NCBI GenBank assembly: GCA_017935565.1 | Contig: JAGBHK010000009.1 | Coordinates: 27,087 to 91,086, forward strand | Direction of reading: 5' to 3' | Source of the DNA: Lachnospiraceae bacterium | Lineage (GTDB): Bacteria > Bacillota > Clostridia > Lachnospirales > Lachnospiraceae | Length of the DNA: 64,000 bases | Part shown: in pieces, positions 27,674-37,816 of the stretch | Numbering within the stretch: position 1 is the stretch's first letter | Layout: each line of letters starts with the position of its first letter | Notes under the pieces: model-generated | What the model was told of the DNA's origin: nothing | What the model saw: the letters and a program-made list of their open reading frames with translations, nothing else | The model's database searches: none | Position numbers and translations under genes: made by a program

Positions 27674-30028
27674 TTAGTTAAATATATTAAAGTATACAGC
27701 ACCTGGAATCTTATTTGCATAGCAAGAAGAAATGATGCTATTCTTTGTTGAGTTTACTGTGTTTCTAATTGAAGACTGCTGTGATGAGCTAGGTGTTGTA
27801 ACTGATTTACCACTTGGAAGCTTATCACTTGAAGAACCAGAGAAGCCCTTGATTCCGCTAAATGTCTTAAGTGTTAATGGCTGAATGTAATAGTTGTAAC
27901 CATTATCAAATGCCACACAGTTAGTCATATAAGCTGTAACTGAACTGTTATTGTTATCAAAGCCCTTCTTTGCATGGTCAAATGCGAGACAATTCTTCAA
28001 TGTTCTTGTACAAGAACTTGTTGTGTTAACTGAACCAAGCTTAAATCCGTTTGGATTTCCACCATAGTTGCTTCCTGTCCATGCTGAAAGTGTAAGTGTT
28101 CCATCTTCTGTTGCAATAAAGCTTGATGTTGGAAGAGAGAACTTACCATTCTTATAGTTATTTGCAAATGATGAGTCTTTTTTCATAATAAACTGAATTA
28201 AAAGCATATTTGTATCAAGAGCTGCACCATTATTAAAATCGTATTTACCTGTGAATACATCTGGATTACCATTATTCCAGCATGCACACCACTCATATGA
28301 AAGGTCATATGTTAATCCATCAGTCTTATCATATGAATCCCAACCATCATCTGAGTTGTCCCATGCATAACAGCAATAGAATGTATTACCTTTACCTGCT
28401 GCAAGTTTTGGTGCAAAACCGTCTGCATTTCCACCTAATGTATAAACATCACAGTTACGATAGCTGCATACATATTCAATTTTATTGCTATATGCACCCT
28501 GAGTAATCTGTATACCAGCATCATTACAGTATCTAACGATACAATTGCTTACTGTATTGTTACCAGCTGAACTACCCTTAATCTGGATACCATTGTCTGG
28601 TGCCTTCTGTATAATTAAATTCTTGATAGTATATTTGCTACCTGTAATACGAATACCTGCTGCTGAATCAGAAGATTTCTTTCCAATATACTGATCAAGG
28701 AATGGTGCAAAATCAAGTACTGGATATGTTCCATCACTATTCTGTACACCAATAATCTGTACATTTGAATTGCTTGTTGAAAGTGCAAGCTGTGCGTTAC
28801 AAGAAATAGATGTTCCCTTTACGTAAACCTTACCACCGCCTGCTGCTTCTGCCTTATCAACTGCACTTACAAGTGCTGAAAAACTTGTTACAACAGTTCC
28901 ATCTGATGTATTTGTTGAGCTTGATGAACCTGATGATGATGAACCTGATGATGACGAACCTGATGACGATGAACCTGATGATGAGCTTCCACCGCTTGTT
29001 GCTTCCAAATACCATTTCTGGCAATTTCCGCCCCAGAAATTCCACTGATTTACATTTCCACCAGATTCTGTACTCCAGTTATATACATCAAGACCTGATG
29101 CTGCATTTGTTACTCTTGTAAGAATTGCGTATGAGCCATCAGACTGTTTTTCAAACTTAAACTGCTGATTTGTGCCACCGCTGTAAGCATACTGTAAAAT
29201 ATTTGTACCGTCTGCTGTCTTCTTTCCTGCAACATCAACTACCTTTGAGTAACCAGATGCGCCTGTGTAAATGTAGTAATAGCCATTTCCAGCTGATACT
29301 AATTTAAACTTCTGAGCATCCAATCCATTTCCAGCCCACTGCTGAATATTTGCGTTATTATCGCCACTTCCATTAGTTACATCAAGATATAATCCAGAAT
29401 GAACATTCTTGATATAATATGTTCCTTCAAGACCTGAAGAGCTGCTTGATGAACTACTTGAGCTTGATGAACTGCTTGAACTTGACGAACTACCTGAACC
29501 TGATGAATCAACCTGAATCTTGTAAATATTAATTCCGCTTCCTGCTGAATACAAATAAACATATCCTGAACTTCCAGAATAGTTGTATGTACCAGTTGAA
29601 GCACTTGTTCCAGCTGTCATTGTTCCAAGTTGTTTTCCTGACGCGTCTGCTACAACCAATGTTCTTGAAGAACTTCCTGTACTCTTCAATACTACTTTAA
29701 TTGTATCTTTGCCTGAAACAGGCACCTTTACAGCACGATATGACGTGCTACCACCACCGCCAAGTGAAAGGGCATGTGTGTAGCTTGTACCATCAACTGT
29801 TTGACTATTACTTACTACAGACATTGTCTTTGAACTAGTGGCAACCAATGTAAGACCATCAACTGTTACTGTTGATGAAATAGTACCCAAGTTTTTAAAA
29901 CTTGAGTTTTTGAAATTCCACGACGTAGATGTCGCAGCCGCTTTCGCACGACCTACATTTGCTAAAAATGCAACAAGCATGCAACATGTAAGCAATATCG
30001 AAAGCCAAACTTTCATGTTTTTCCTCAT
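27674..30028 (-). CDS. Secreted PL9-type pectate lyase with ricin-B (CBM13-like) domain
   Basis: Extracellular enzyme predicted to cleave pectate by beta-elimination. The 784 residues comprise a signal peptide (about 1-32, cut near GRAKAAA), a beta-sandwich carbohydrate-binding-like region (about 35-185), a poly-Ser linker, a ricin-type trefoil domain (about 208-345, with GLYLDVTNGS and QQFKFE repeats), a second SGSSSS-repeat linker, and a right-handed beta-helix (about 375-784). The helix carries the PL9 core NADGFAPKLAAGKGN and NSDDGWDSYD. ATG 30028 follows GGAGG by 5 bases. Codon repeats in the two Ser-rich linkers make the DNA look repetitive. It fits a pectin-degrading lifestyle together with the GH51 gene 3.5 kb away. 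Confidence 0.9.
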   Translation of the reverse strand: MRKNMKVWLSILLTCCMLVAFLANVGRAKAAATSTSWNFKNSSFKNLGTISSTVTVDGLTLVATSSKTMSVVSNSQTVDGTSYTHALSLGGGGSTSYRAVKVPVSGKDTIKVVLKSTGSSSRTLVVADASGKQLGTMTAGTSASTGTYNYSGSSGYVYLYSAGSGINIYKIQVDSSGSGSSSSSSSSSSSSSSSSSSSGLEGTYYIKNVHSGLYLDVTNGSGDNNANIQQWAGNGLDAQKFKLVSAGNGYYYIYTGASGYSKVVDVAGKKTADGTNILQYAYSGGTNQQFKFEKQSDGSYAILTRVTNAASGLDVYNWSTESGGNVNQWNFWGGNCQKWYLEATSGGSSSSGSSSSGSSSSGSSSSGSSSSTNTSDGTVVTSFSALVSAVDKAEAAGGGKVYVKGTSISCNAQLALSTSNSNVQIIGVQNSDGTYPVLDFAPFLDQYIGKKSSDSAAGIRITGSKYTIKNLIIQKAPDNGIQIKGSSAGNNTVSNCIVRYCNDAGIQITQGAYSNKIEYVCSYRNCDVYTLGGNADGFAPKLAAGKGNTFYCCYAWDNSDDGWDSYDKTDGLTYDLSYEWCACWNNGNPDVFTGKYDFNNGAALDTNMLLIQFIMKKDSSFANNYKNGKFSLPTSSFIATEDGTLTLSAWTGSNYGGNPNGFKLGSVNTTSSCTRTLKNCLAFDHAKKGFDNNNSSVTAYMTNCVAFDNGYNYYIQPLTLKTFSGIKGFSGSSSDKLPSGKSVTTPSSSQQSSIRNTVNSTKNSIISSCYANKIPGAVYFNIFN

Positions 30029-30174
30029 AAAAACCTCCAACCTTTTCGTACGGGGTAAATGTTACCACATTTTACCTGTGCATTGCATTAGCCAATACAT
30101 TAGAAATTTTCGCATTCTTTTTGTGCATTTTGCACAAGCGAAGCAATACCATTGTGTTTTTTTAGTATATTTTG

Positions 30175-30207
30175 TCAAAAAAGGGAAATCGCATTCGCGA
30201 TTTCCCT
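30175..30207 (-). terminator. Intrinsic terminator of the CotH surface-protein gene
   Basis: Hairpin AGGGAAATCGC/GCGATTTCCCT (30182-30192 with 30197-30207) followed on the minus strand by TTTTTTGAC. It shares its stem with the terminator at 27613-27643. Confidence 0.88.
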
Positions 30208-30225
30208 AATAAACTTAAGAAAATA

Positions 30226-33200
30226 TTATTCTGTAACTACACTGTTAACCATAAGGTAGCCACCTTCGATTGTTAATGTAATGAATAAATCTTCTGCTGT
30301 TGCTTCAAATGTAACTGTTCTTTCATATGACATTGTTGGATCTTCGATTGAAGTCACTAATTCATGAACTGTCACGTTCGAACCATCTCTTGTAATTGTC
30401 ATTGTAACATTTGCAGCCTTTAAGATTTCCTTAAATTTTTCCCAATCATTATGTGTATTTGAGTAAGTCAATGTATGTCCCATTGTTCCCCAACCATAAT
30501 CATCTGCTCTTACCACTGCATATTCTTGATAATTTGCTGACTGCTCTACAACAGCTGTTGCAGCTTCATTTGTAAATACTGCTACAAAGTTTTCCCATAA
30601 ATTATTTTCTGCACTGTAATTTTCAAATTCGATTACTGTTGTCGCATCTGCTTCCAATTCATAGTGTTCGCTGAATTCTGTCCACCAAATTGTAGACATA
30701 TCTTCTTTACCTACTTTGTATGTATCATGCTTTTCCTGTTCAATACTGTTAATCTTAAGGTATCCGCCTTCGATTACCATTGTTGCATATAAATCACCAT
30801 TTGGTGCTTCGAAAGAATATGTTCTTTCATATGACATTGTAGGATCTTCAAGAGATGTAACCACTTCATGTACTGTAATGTATGAACTATTTCTCTCTAT
30901 TGTCATTGTAACATTTGCAGCCTTTAAGATTTCCTGGAATTTAGCCCAATCATTATGTGTATTTGAGTATGTTAATGTATGAGCTAATGTTCCCCAACCA
31001 AAGTCGTCTGCTCTTACTACTGCGTATTCCTGATAGTAACCTACTGTCTGCTCTACACCATGTGTTGCAGATTCATTTGTAAATACTGTTACAAAGTTGT
31101 CCCAGATATCAACCTGTGGGCTATAGTTTTCAAATTCAATTACTGTTGTTGAATTTGTAGGAATTTCATAATGTTCACTGTATGCTAACCACCATAATGC
31201 ACCCATATCTTCGTTACCTACGATATATACTTCTGGTTCTTCATACTTAAGTTTCTTTGTTTCCTTATTGTTCTGTTTTTCTACAGCTTTTTTATCAGCC
31301 TTAACCTTATCTTCTGTCACAACGATACAAGAGATGTCGTCTGTTCTTACCATATAACGACCATTTTCAAATTTAACCTTTAACTCTGTTAACTTTCCTT
31401 CGCTATATGCATAAATGCTTGCTTTTTTAGCATCCTTTGAATCACTTAATGTTGGTAAATATAATTCATAAATTGATTCAGGTTCTTTTGTGTTTGTCAT
31501 TGAATAAACTGTTACATTTTCTGTATTAAGCTTATCAACAATATCAACAACCATCTCATTTTCTGAATCTAAAACTGTAACATCAAGTCTTGGTCCAATG
31601 TTACCTTCTTCGCCGTAATTAGCAACTGCGAAAATACCAGTTTCTGCATCTTCTACAGTTAATGTTCCATCTACATAATACTTTCCAGTAATACCATTTC
31701 CGATATGTGAACAGTCAACGCCACATCCTGTAACTGTTGACTTAATCTTATTTACCTGTGAATAAACACCAACACTTCTCTTAGCAATAAGATTCTTTAA
31801 ATCAATCATACCAATAGCCATATCTCTTGGCTGAATTGCGCCATTCAAATAAAATACATTGCTTGGCATTGGTTCCAAAGCCGCTTCAATAATCTGTGGA
31901 TATAATGTATCAATTGCATTTGCAAATCTACCTGCTTCAAAATATCTGCCATCAGTTGTTGTACCACCAAGAGTAGCAATCTTTGCACAGTCTTCCATAT
32001 ATCCTTCAAATCTCTTCATTAACTTCTTGTTCTGATAAATTACGTTAAACAAAGGAAATTGTGAATAAACTTCTTCTTCAGTCATAAACTTATATCCATT
32101 TAAAAACTTTGGATAAAGATTTGTCAATGGATTGTTTGCAATATCTTCTGGAGTCATTGGATCGAAATATCCACCCCAACCAAGGTCATAGTCCCATGGA
32201 AGTAACATAGATCTACCATCTTCTCCAAGGTAAAATCCGTAGTTCTGGAAGTTACCAAACATATTATCCTGCTGTACAATAAAGCTATGTGTAGCAAAAT
32301 ATCTAATCATTTCATCTACATCGATAACTTCTTCCAATAAATCAATGTAGCTCTGGCTATTTACATTAATTTCATTACCTTCGAAATCCTTACCTTCGCT
32401 AAGTAAATTCAATTTACTCTGCCATGTAAGAATTGTAGGCATCATTTCAGCAATATCCTGAAGCATATCATCATCTTCTTCCCACATTGCCGCACTATTA
32501 GCCAATGCACCTGCAACTTCATAGTCGCCGTCTTCATTTTCAAATAAAACTTCGCTTAAAGATTCCATAGTGAATTCACCATTTTCATCTTTGTAAGCAT
32601 CAAGTGCTGTATCATAAATAAATTTTGTTCCTGTAGGTTTTGCAACGTAGTCTGTAACTTCATCTGTTTCTAAATGACGTTCCAAAATTGTCTTATCCAT
32701 AGCTTCAACCATAAAGTAAACTCCATAGAAGTCACCATTGATATATAATTTTGCAATACCGTATTCTGGTGTTGGAAGACCCATTTCATCCATTAATTTC
32801 ATGGCTGTGTATTCCTTCATTGCAGTCTTATCAAGGAACAAGTTGTTAAAACTTACTTTTGCCAAACCATAAAAATTCTGTTTTGCGCCGTAATCTTTCT
32901 TTTTAATAAACTTACCAAAATTTACTGTAAAAGAAAATCTGTCGCTTTCAGAATCATTTGTTGCCTGTAATGTCCAATTACCTTTTGTTTTGATACCTGC
33001 ATATTGGATTGTTTCATCACCAATTGTGATTGAATCAGTCAACATGTATGGTTCTTCTAATGCATTCTGTAAAAGATAATTGAAATTGTTTTCATCGATT
33101 GTAACTGACACTGTCTGGATGCTGTCTTTTAAGAAGAATCTGCTATATAATCCTTCTGAAGCATCAGCTTGCATATCCCAATTGATTTCATAATCTTTTG

Positions 33201-33348
33201 GTGCTTTCTTAATCAACATGTCCTCTGTGATAATTTCAGTTGCAGTACCATGCATTGCATTTGCTTCAATAGTTGGAATACTTGTTCCTACCATTACAAC
33301 AAGCATAGCTGATGCAACCAGTTTCTTAGCCCATTCAAGCTTTCTCAT
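30226..33348 (-). CDS. Secreted CotH-kinase-like protein with two tandem C-terminal domains
   Basis: A 1,040-residue exported protein. After a signal peptide (about 1-31) comes a CotH domain with the family's segments FSFTVNFGKFIKKKDYG, NLFLDKTAMKEYTAMKLMDE, LYINGDFYGVYFMVEAMDK and the DxD-type LLPWDYDLGWGGYFD (about residue 385). CotH proteins are protein kinases in Bacillus coat assembly and occur as surface proteins in polysaccharide degraders. Two copies of an ~165-residue beta-rich domain follow (about 704-870 and 876-1040), each with ED MS/MG-(x)-WW, EFENYS, FTNE-A, QEYAVVRADD and THNDW motifs. No wall anchor or lipobox is present. The tandem domain could bind carbohydrate, which is inference. 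Confidence 0.85.
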   Translation of the reverse strand: MRKLEWAKKLVASAMLVVMVGTSIPTIEANAMHGTATEIITEDMLIKKAPKDYEINWDMQADASEGLYSRFFLKDSIQTVSVTIDENNFNYLLQNALEEPYMLTDSITIGDETIQYAGIKTKGNWTLQATNDSESDRFSFTVNFGKFIKKKDYGAKQNFYGLAKVSFNNLFLDKTAMKEYTAMKLMDEMGLPTPEYGIAKLYINGDFYGVYFMVEAMDKTILERHLETDEVTDYVAKPTGTKFIYDTALDAYKDENGEFTMESLSEVLFENEDGDYEVAGALANSAAMWEEDDDMLQDIAEMMPTILTWQSKLNLLSEGKDFEGNEINVNSQSYIDLLEEVIDVDEMIRYFATHSFIVQQDNMFGNFQNYGFYLGEDGRSMLLPWDYDLGWGGYFDPMTPEDIANNPLTNLYPKFLNGYKFMTEEEVYSQFPLFNVIYQNKKLMKRFEGYMEDCAKIATLGGTTTDGRYFEAGRFANAIDTLYPQIIEAALEPMPSNVFYLNGAIQPRDMAIGMIDLKNLIAKRSVGVYSQVNKIKSTVTGCGVDCSHIGNGITGKYYVDGTLTVEDAETGIFAVANYGEEGNIGPRLDVTVLDSENEMVVDIVDKLNTENVTVYSMTNTKEPESIYELYLPTLSDSKDAKKASIYAYSEGKLTELKVKFENGRYMVRTDDISCIVVTEDKVKADKKAVEKQNNKETKKLKYEEPEVYIVGNEDMGALWWLAYSEHYEIPTNSTTVIEFENYSPQVDIWDNFVTVFTNESATHGVEQTVGYYQEYAVVRADDFGWGTLAHTLTYSNTHNDWAKFQEILKAANVTMTIERNSSYITVHEVVTSLEDPTMSYERTYSFEAPNGDLYATMVIEGGYLKINSIEQEKHDTYKVGKEDMSTIWWTEFSEHYELEADATTVIEFENYSAENNLWENFVAVFTNEAATAVVEQSANYQEYAVVRADDYGWGTMGHTLTYSNTHNDWEKFKEILKAANVTMTITRDGSNVTVHELVTSIEDPTMSYERTVTFEATAEDLFITLTIEGGYLMVNSVVTE

Positions 33349-33461
33349 TTTTTTAATCCTCCTGTATTTATGTTTTTTCTAACACAATTATTGATTATAC
33401 ATTATTTCAAAAATATTTACAATATTTTTACATATTTAATATTTTATTTATATTTTTACAT

Positions 33462-33494
33462 AAAAAAACAGACCCCATTATCGAGTCTGTTTTT
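33462..33494 (-). terminator. Intrinsic terminator after the GH51 gene
   Basis: Hairpin ACAGAC/GTCTGT (33469-33474 region with 33484-33490) followed on the minus strand by a run of seven T, just after the GH51 stop codon. Confidence 0.8.
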
Positions 33495-33499
33495 ATCAT

Positions 33500-35818
33500 T
33501 TATGCAAATTTAATTACTGTAACTGAATGTGGTTTAAACACATATTTAAGATTATTATCTTTTACTGACAATGACTCCTCTTTTGGACTTATCTTGTCTG
33601 GTTCATCAAATGTATTTTCATCTCCAAGTTCATGGCCTGAAAGATAAACAATCTTTGCAGTTGTTCTGCTCTCTCCATCAAGAATCAATGAAACATCCTT
33701 TTCATCACCTGTTAAATTTACAACTTTAAGTATTGTCTCATTTGTATTCTTATCAACACTTGCAGTTACATAAAGTTCTTCAAGTTCTGGAAGTCTGTCT
33801 GTTGTGTCATTCCATTTCACACCATTTATATATGTTTTAATATTTCTTCCACAAACCTCAAGTTTTAATGTATATTCAATATCTTCAACATGGAATATTC
33901 TGTGAGAAATAACAGCACCTCTGTTGTTTGTGTGAGATGCAATGTTACAATCCCAGTTGTCCCAACCGCCAAAATCCCACATAATATTATTTCTCTCAGT
34001 TTTTCCACAGAAAATTCTTAATCCCTTGCGGCCTTTACTTCTCTTGAAGTTAAACTCCAACGAATACTCTTTGCTATCAATTTCACCAAGTTCGTAGTCC
34101 TTATTGTCCGTCAATATATCAATATCATCAACTTCAAAAACTTCGCCAGTCACTTTGTCTGTTATCTTAATATTGTATATTTTTCCTTCAATATCATTTC
34201 CTCCAACAGTAATTTTACCTGCAATATTTTCCTTATCCACAAGTTTAATTACTTCGTCAAGGTCAGTTGTCTCGAACTTAATAGCATCAGTACCTTGATT
34301 TTCCATAAACATCTTTTGAACATAATAATTTGGAGTTTTCATAATTCTATGATTATCAAACCAAAGCATATCCGGACGCCAATTTACATAGTCTACATTT
34401 GCAAGCATTGGTGCATAACAAGCCAGTGCAACCGCCTTAGCTCGTTCCAAATGAGTCATATATGCAGCCTCAACAATTGCATTATAATATGTATTTGCGC
34501 ATGATGCATATTCACCTAAAAATACTTTCGGTCCATTACAATCAAAGTCATCGTAATGATGCATATTTGCAAGGAACCATTCAGGTGCACAGTAATAATG
34601 CTCATCAACCAAATCAGAACCATACTTTTTAGCCGAATTCCATCCAACCTCGTATCCTTCACCAACTGAAAAAGGTCCTGCTGTATTTATAATTTTGATA
34701 TCCGGATATTTTTCTCTAATCGCATTGTGGAAATATGGATATCTCTCGAAGAATCCGTCACCAATTTCCTCATTTCCAATGCCTACATATTCAAGATTAA
34801 ATGGTGCCGGATGACCCATTTCGGCTCTAATTGCACCCATTTTTGTATCCACTGAACCATTGGCAAATTCAATTAAATCAAGAGTTTCATCTACCCACTC
34901 TTTAATATTTTCCATTGGAACACCTTCGCCCTTGTGAGGATTAAAACCGCCTGGTACTACAGGCAATGCCTTTGCTCCCATATCCTCACATAAACAGAAA
35001 TATTCATAATAGCCAAGGCCTAAAGTTTGATTATATCCCCAATTATTTCTCCAACTTGGGCGTTCTTCCACTTTGCCTATAGTTCTCTTCCAACGATACA
35101 TTGAATTTCTATCATACGCATTAAGGCTTCCATCATGAGTTAAGCAACCGCCTGGAAATCTCATGAATTTTGGTTTCATTTCTTCCAACGCTTCTGCGAT
35201 ATCTTTTCTCATTCCACCCTTTCTACCCTTGTATGTATCCTGTGGGAATAAAGAAATCATATCCAAATCATAGCGACCCTCTTCAAATTCAAGATAAAGT
35301 CTACCACAATATGTTGTGTCCAAGCCTTCTAATACTGCTTCGTATTTTACCCATTCATTGCCTGAAATTTTAATGTCAATTTGTGTCGTATTGATAGATG
35401 CGTCTTCATTCTTTACCGAAACCTTTATTGTTTCTACATTTTTCGCACATTCTTTTGCAGGAATTCTTGCAAAAATAGAAAAATCATACTTTTTGCCTGC
35501 CTCTATCACTATACCTGTATTAAATCCCATATTTAGTATATGGCCATTTTCTTTTGAATCAACATTTAAGTAATGTTTATTTTCTTTATTTAATGGGCTT
35601 TCATCACATACTTTCCATTCTACATTGTCTGATTTTTCCCACGCTGTAAGAGAATGATAATCAAATCTGTCAATAGGATCGAATTCGAAAGACCTGTTTT
35701 GAACTAACTCTGCGTAAAGACCCCCGTCAGCAGCATGGTTAATGTCCTCGAAAAATAATCCGAATAAATCACCTAACTCTTTGTAATTATCATTTTGATA
35801 CACCTTAATTGTTTTCAC
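33500..35818 (-). CDS. GH51-type alpha-L-arabinofuranosidase
   Basis: Cytoplasmic glycosidase predicted to release L-arabinofuranose from arabinan or arabinoxylan fragments. The 772-residue protein has no signal peptide. It opens with FGLFFEDINHAADGGLYAEL, carries a carbohydrate-binding-like insertion (about 70-195), and has the TIM barrel with FPGGCLTHDG (about 220), the acid/base glutamate in YVGIGNEEIGDGFF (about 350) and the nucleophile in KVFLGEYAS (about 432). A C-terminal beta-sandwich and a LamG-like insert (about 620-690) follow. It lies directly upstream, in genome coordinates, of the CotH and PL9 genes, giving a small pectin/arabinan cluster. Substrate linkage cannot be read from sequence. 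Confidence 0.92.
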   Translation of the reverse strand: MKTIKVYQNDNYKELGDLFGLFFEDINHAADGGLYAELVQNRSFEFDPIDRFDYHSLTAWEKSDNVEWKVCDESPLNKENKHYLNVDSKENGHILNMGFNTGIVIEAGKKYDFSIFARIPAKECAKNVETIKVSVKNEDASINTTQIDIKISGNEWVKYEAVLEGLDTTYCGRLYLEFEEGRYDLDMISLFPQDTYKGRKGGMRKDIAEALEEMKPKFMRFPGGCLTHDGSLNAYDRNSMYRWKRTIGKVEERPSWRNNWGYNQTLGLGYYEYFCLCEDMGAKALPVVPGGFNPHKGEGVPMENIKEWVDETLDLIEFANGSVDTKMGAIRAEMGHPAPFNLEYVGIGNEEIGDGFFERYPYFHNAIREKYPDIKIINTAGPFSVGEGYEVGWNSAKKYGSDLVDEHYYCAPEWFLANMHHYDDFDCNGPKVFLGEYASCANTYYNAIVEAAYMTHLERAKAVALACYAPMLANVDYVNWRPDMLWFDNHRIMKTPNYYVQKMFMENQGTDAIKFETTDLDEVIKLVDKENIAGKITVGGNDIEGKIYNIKITDKVTGEVFEVDDIDILTDNKDYELGEIDSKEYSLEFNFKRSKGRKGLRIFCGKTERNNIMWDFGGWDNWDCNIASHTNNRGAVISHRIFHVEDIEYTLKLEVCGRNIKTYINGVKWNDTTDRLPELEELYVTASVDKNTNETILKVVNLTGDEKDVSLILDGESRTTAKIVYLSGHELGDENTFDEPDKISPKEESLSVKDNNLKYVFKPHSVTVIKFA

Positions 35819-35822
35819 GAAT

Positions 35823-37799
35823 TTACACCTCTTTCTTCGTTTTCTTCTTTTTTAAAAGTACGATTACGCATACTGCAATCGTTATTATAAGCACTATAAC
35901 TATAATACTTATAACCATTCCCATACTAACACCTGATTCATCATCTTTTTCAGAGGTATTATTCTTACTAGTTGTATTTTCCTCTTCTGATGATGCAACT
36001 TCTTCCGAAGTGGCTTCCTGGTTAATTTCACTTTCCATTTCAGCTGTTGTTTCATCTTCTGACATACTTTCGTCTTCCGAAGAACTACTTTCATCTGATA
36101 CAGTTTCATCTACAATATTTTCATCAAATGTTGTAGTTTCGTTATATGTCTCATTATCTATCTTTTCATCTTCCACACTTGGTTCTGTAGGCGTAGTTAC
36201 AGAACCCGTAGGAGTTTCAACCTTATCAGTTTTAAATTTGTACACTAATGTAGCTGTTCCATTTGAATTGATAATTACTTCTACTACTTTTCCATTAATG
36301 GTTGCACTCATTGCACTATCAAACACGTATCCTGCCTTTGGCTTAACTGTCACTTTTACACTATACTCAGTATTTCCTTGTGCTTTGCCAGTAACCTCTT
36401 TATTTCCTTTTGTGAAAATAACCGACTCAACGCTTCCAATCCCCACTGAACTACAAACTGCACTGCTAACAAGATTTTCATCCACATTAGGAATCTTAAC
36501 TTGAGAAACAACCACTTTTTCAATTGGTACTATTGTCACTCTTATCTCAACCATATTAGTTGCGTAATCAACAACATTAACTGTATCTGACGAATTAATA
36601 TCCTCAGCAAAAACGTAAAGTTTGTAATTACCCGCAGTTAAAGAAGATGGAATACTTACTTTGATTTCTCCTGTATTTACATTGTCTGAAATCTTACCAT
36701 ATGCACTTACATTATTATTCGAATCAAGTAACATTGCTGATATTTGAGTATATTTATCTGTACTAACAGGCGAAGGAATATTTGTAACATTTACTGTTAC
36801 AATCTTTCCTGGTTCTATAGCTGCTAACTCACCAATTTTTCTCTCTGCTTTAAATCCGCTTGCATCTTGAATCGTAATATTCCATTGATTATTTACTTTA
36901 TCATTTCCTACAACCCCAAATGCAGTCTTCTTATAGCCAACAGAAGTATTAAACATTATAGACGACTGCTTTACATTCAACGCAGGGGCAACACCCATTA
37001 CTGAATCAACATAATAATTATCATGAATTCCAGGACAAATGCTCATTCCTACAACATAATCATGATTTCTCACTGGCGAGCGAAACATTGAATAGTTAAT
37101 TGTATATCTAGTTCTATCTAATTTTGCAAACTCACTTCCATATATTCTTAAAGTATAATTTCTTTGTGATATTTTTGTTGGATAAAAACCATATTCTTTC
37201 ATTGATACTTCTCTACAGCTCAACAAAAACACCTTATCGCCATTCAAATCGCAACCTATCATTGGATCATTATTATTTTCAACATATGCCTTGTCATCTT
37301 CTTCATCTACATATGTCAATGCAATCGCATTTTTTTCGCTTTCTGTAAATGCAGTATCAAGAAAGCCGCCTGACATTCCAGGGCTTACTCCCCCTTCCAT
37401 TGAATTCAACCATTTTCTAACATTTGATGTGTCCCATTTGCTTCCATCACTTCGGTTTAAATTGAACTTAACCTTATCCAATTCCTTGTGCGAATACAAA
37501 AACACACTATCCGCAACTCCATCTCCGTCGGCATCATTATCACAATCTAACACTCTCCACAAAATTGGTTCAAATGTTTTTCCAGTAGTATCTGACTGTG
37601 GGTAATTTCCAAAAAAGACATAATCTCCGTCCCCTTTGGCCCATTCGTCATTTCCTGATGTAGGCTCACCAGGGTTCGATATCCCATTTGTACCAAGATT
37701 AACATTATTTGCACCATACGCTCCAATGCTAATCAATGTTCCCGATACTAGAACACAAACAGTTGTCATTACTACTTTCATCCAGTTGTTTTTTCTCAT
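35823..37799 (-). CDS. DUF6273-type surface protein with C-terminal membrane anchor
   Basis: A 658-residue secreted protein. A signal peptide (about 1-30) is followed by a DUF6273-like domain (YVFFGNYPQSD, PILWRVLDCD, DTSNVRKWLNS, FTESEKNAI; about 55-340), Ig-like beta regions (about 345-540), and a Glu/Ser/Thr-rich stalk (about 545-625). It ends in a membrane helix with a basic tail (VISIIVIVLIITIAVCVIVL then KKKKTKKEV). An upstream GTG overlaps the sirtuin stop codon, but the ATG at 37799 has the better ribosome-binding context. The sequence looks like a membrane-tethered surface protein; the ligand is unknown. Confidence 0.8.
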   Translation of the reverse strand: MRKNNWMKVVMTTVCVLVSGTLISIGAYGANNVNLGTNGISNPGEPTSGNDEWAKGDGDYVFFGNYPQSDTTGKTFEPILWRVLDCDNDADGDGVADSVFLYSHKELDKVKFNLNRSDGSKWDTSNVRKWLNSMEGGVSPGMSGGFLDTAFTESEKNAIALTYVDEEDDKAYVENNNDPMIGCDLNGDKVFLLSCREVSMKEYGFYPTKISQRNYTLRIYGSEFAKLDRTRYTINYSMFRSPVRNHDYVVGMSICPGIHDNYYVDSVMGVAPALNVKQSSIMFNTSVGYKKTAFGVVGNDKVNNQWNITIQDASGFKAERKIGELAAIEPGKIVTVNVTNIPSPVSTDKYTQISAMLLDSNNNVSAYGKISDNVNTGEIKVSIPSSLTAGNYKLYVFAEDINSSDTVNVVDYATNMVEIRVTIVPIEKVVVSQVKIPNVDENLVSSAVCSSVGIGSVESVIFTKGNKEVTGKAQGNTEYSVKVTVKPKAGYVFDSAMSATINGKVVEVIINSNGTATLVYKFKTDKVETPTGSVTTPTEPSVEDEKIDNETYNETTTFDENIVDETVSDESSSSEDESMSEDETTAEMESEINQEATSEEVASSEEENTTSKNNTSEKDDESGVSMGMVISIIVIVLIITIAVCVIVLLKKKKTKKEV

Positions 37800-37816
37800 T
37801 TCCTTTATCCCTCTAT

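Noticed and set aside
28915-28990. Short direct repeats that look like a minisatellite or CRISPR.
   Set aside because: They encode the GSSSS linker of the pectate lyase; repeat period is the codon pattern, with no spacers.
28810-29121. Reading frame on the + strand over the Ser-rich linker of the pectate lyase, rich in Met/Leu.
   Set aside because: It is the antisense shadow of the linker codons (repeated TCATCA-type triplets) and has no start signal or family match.
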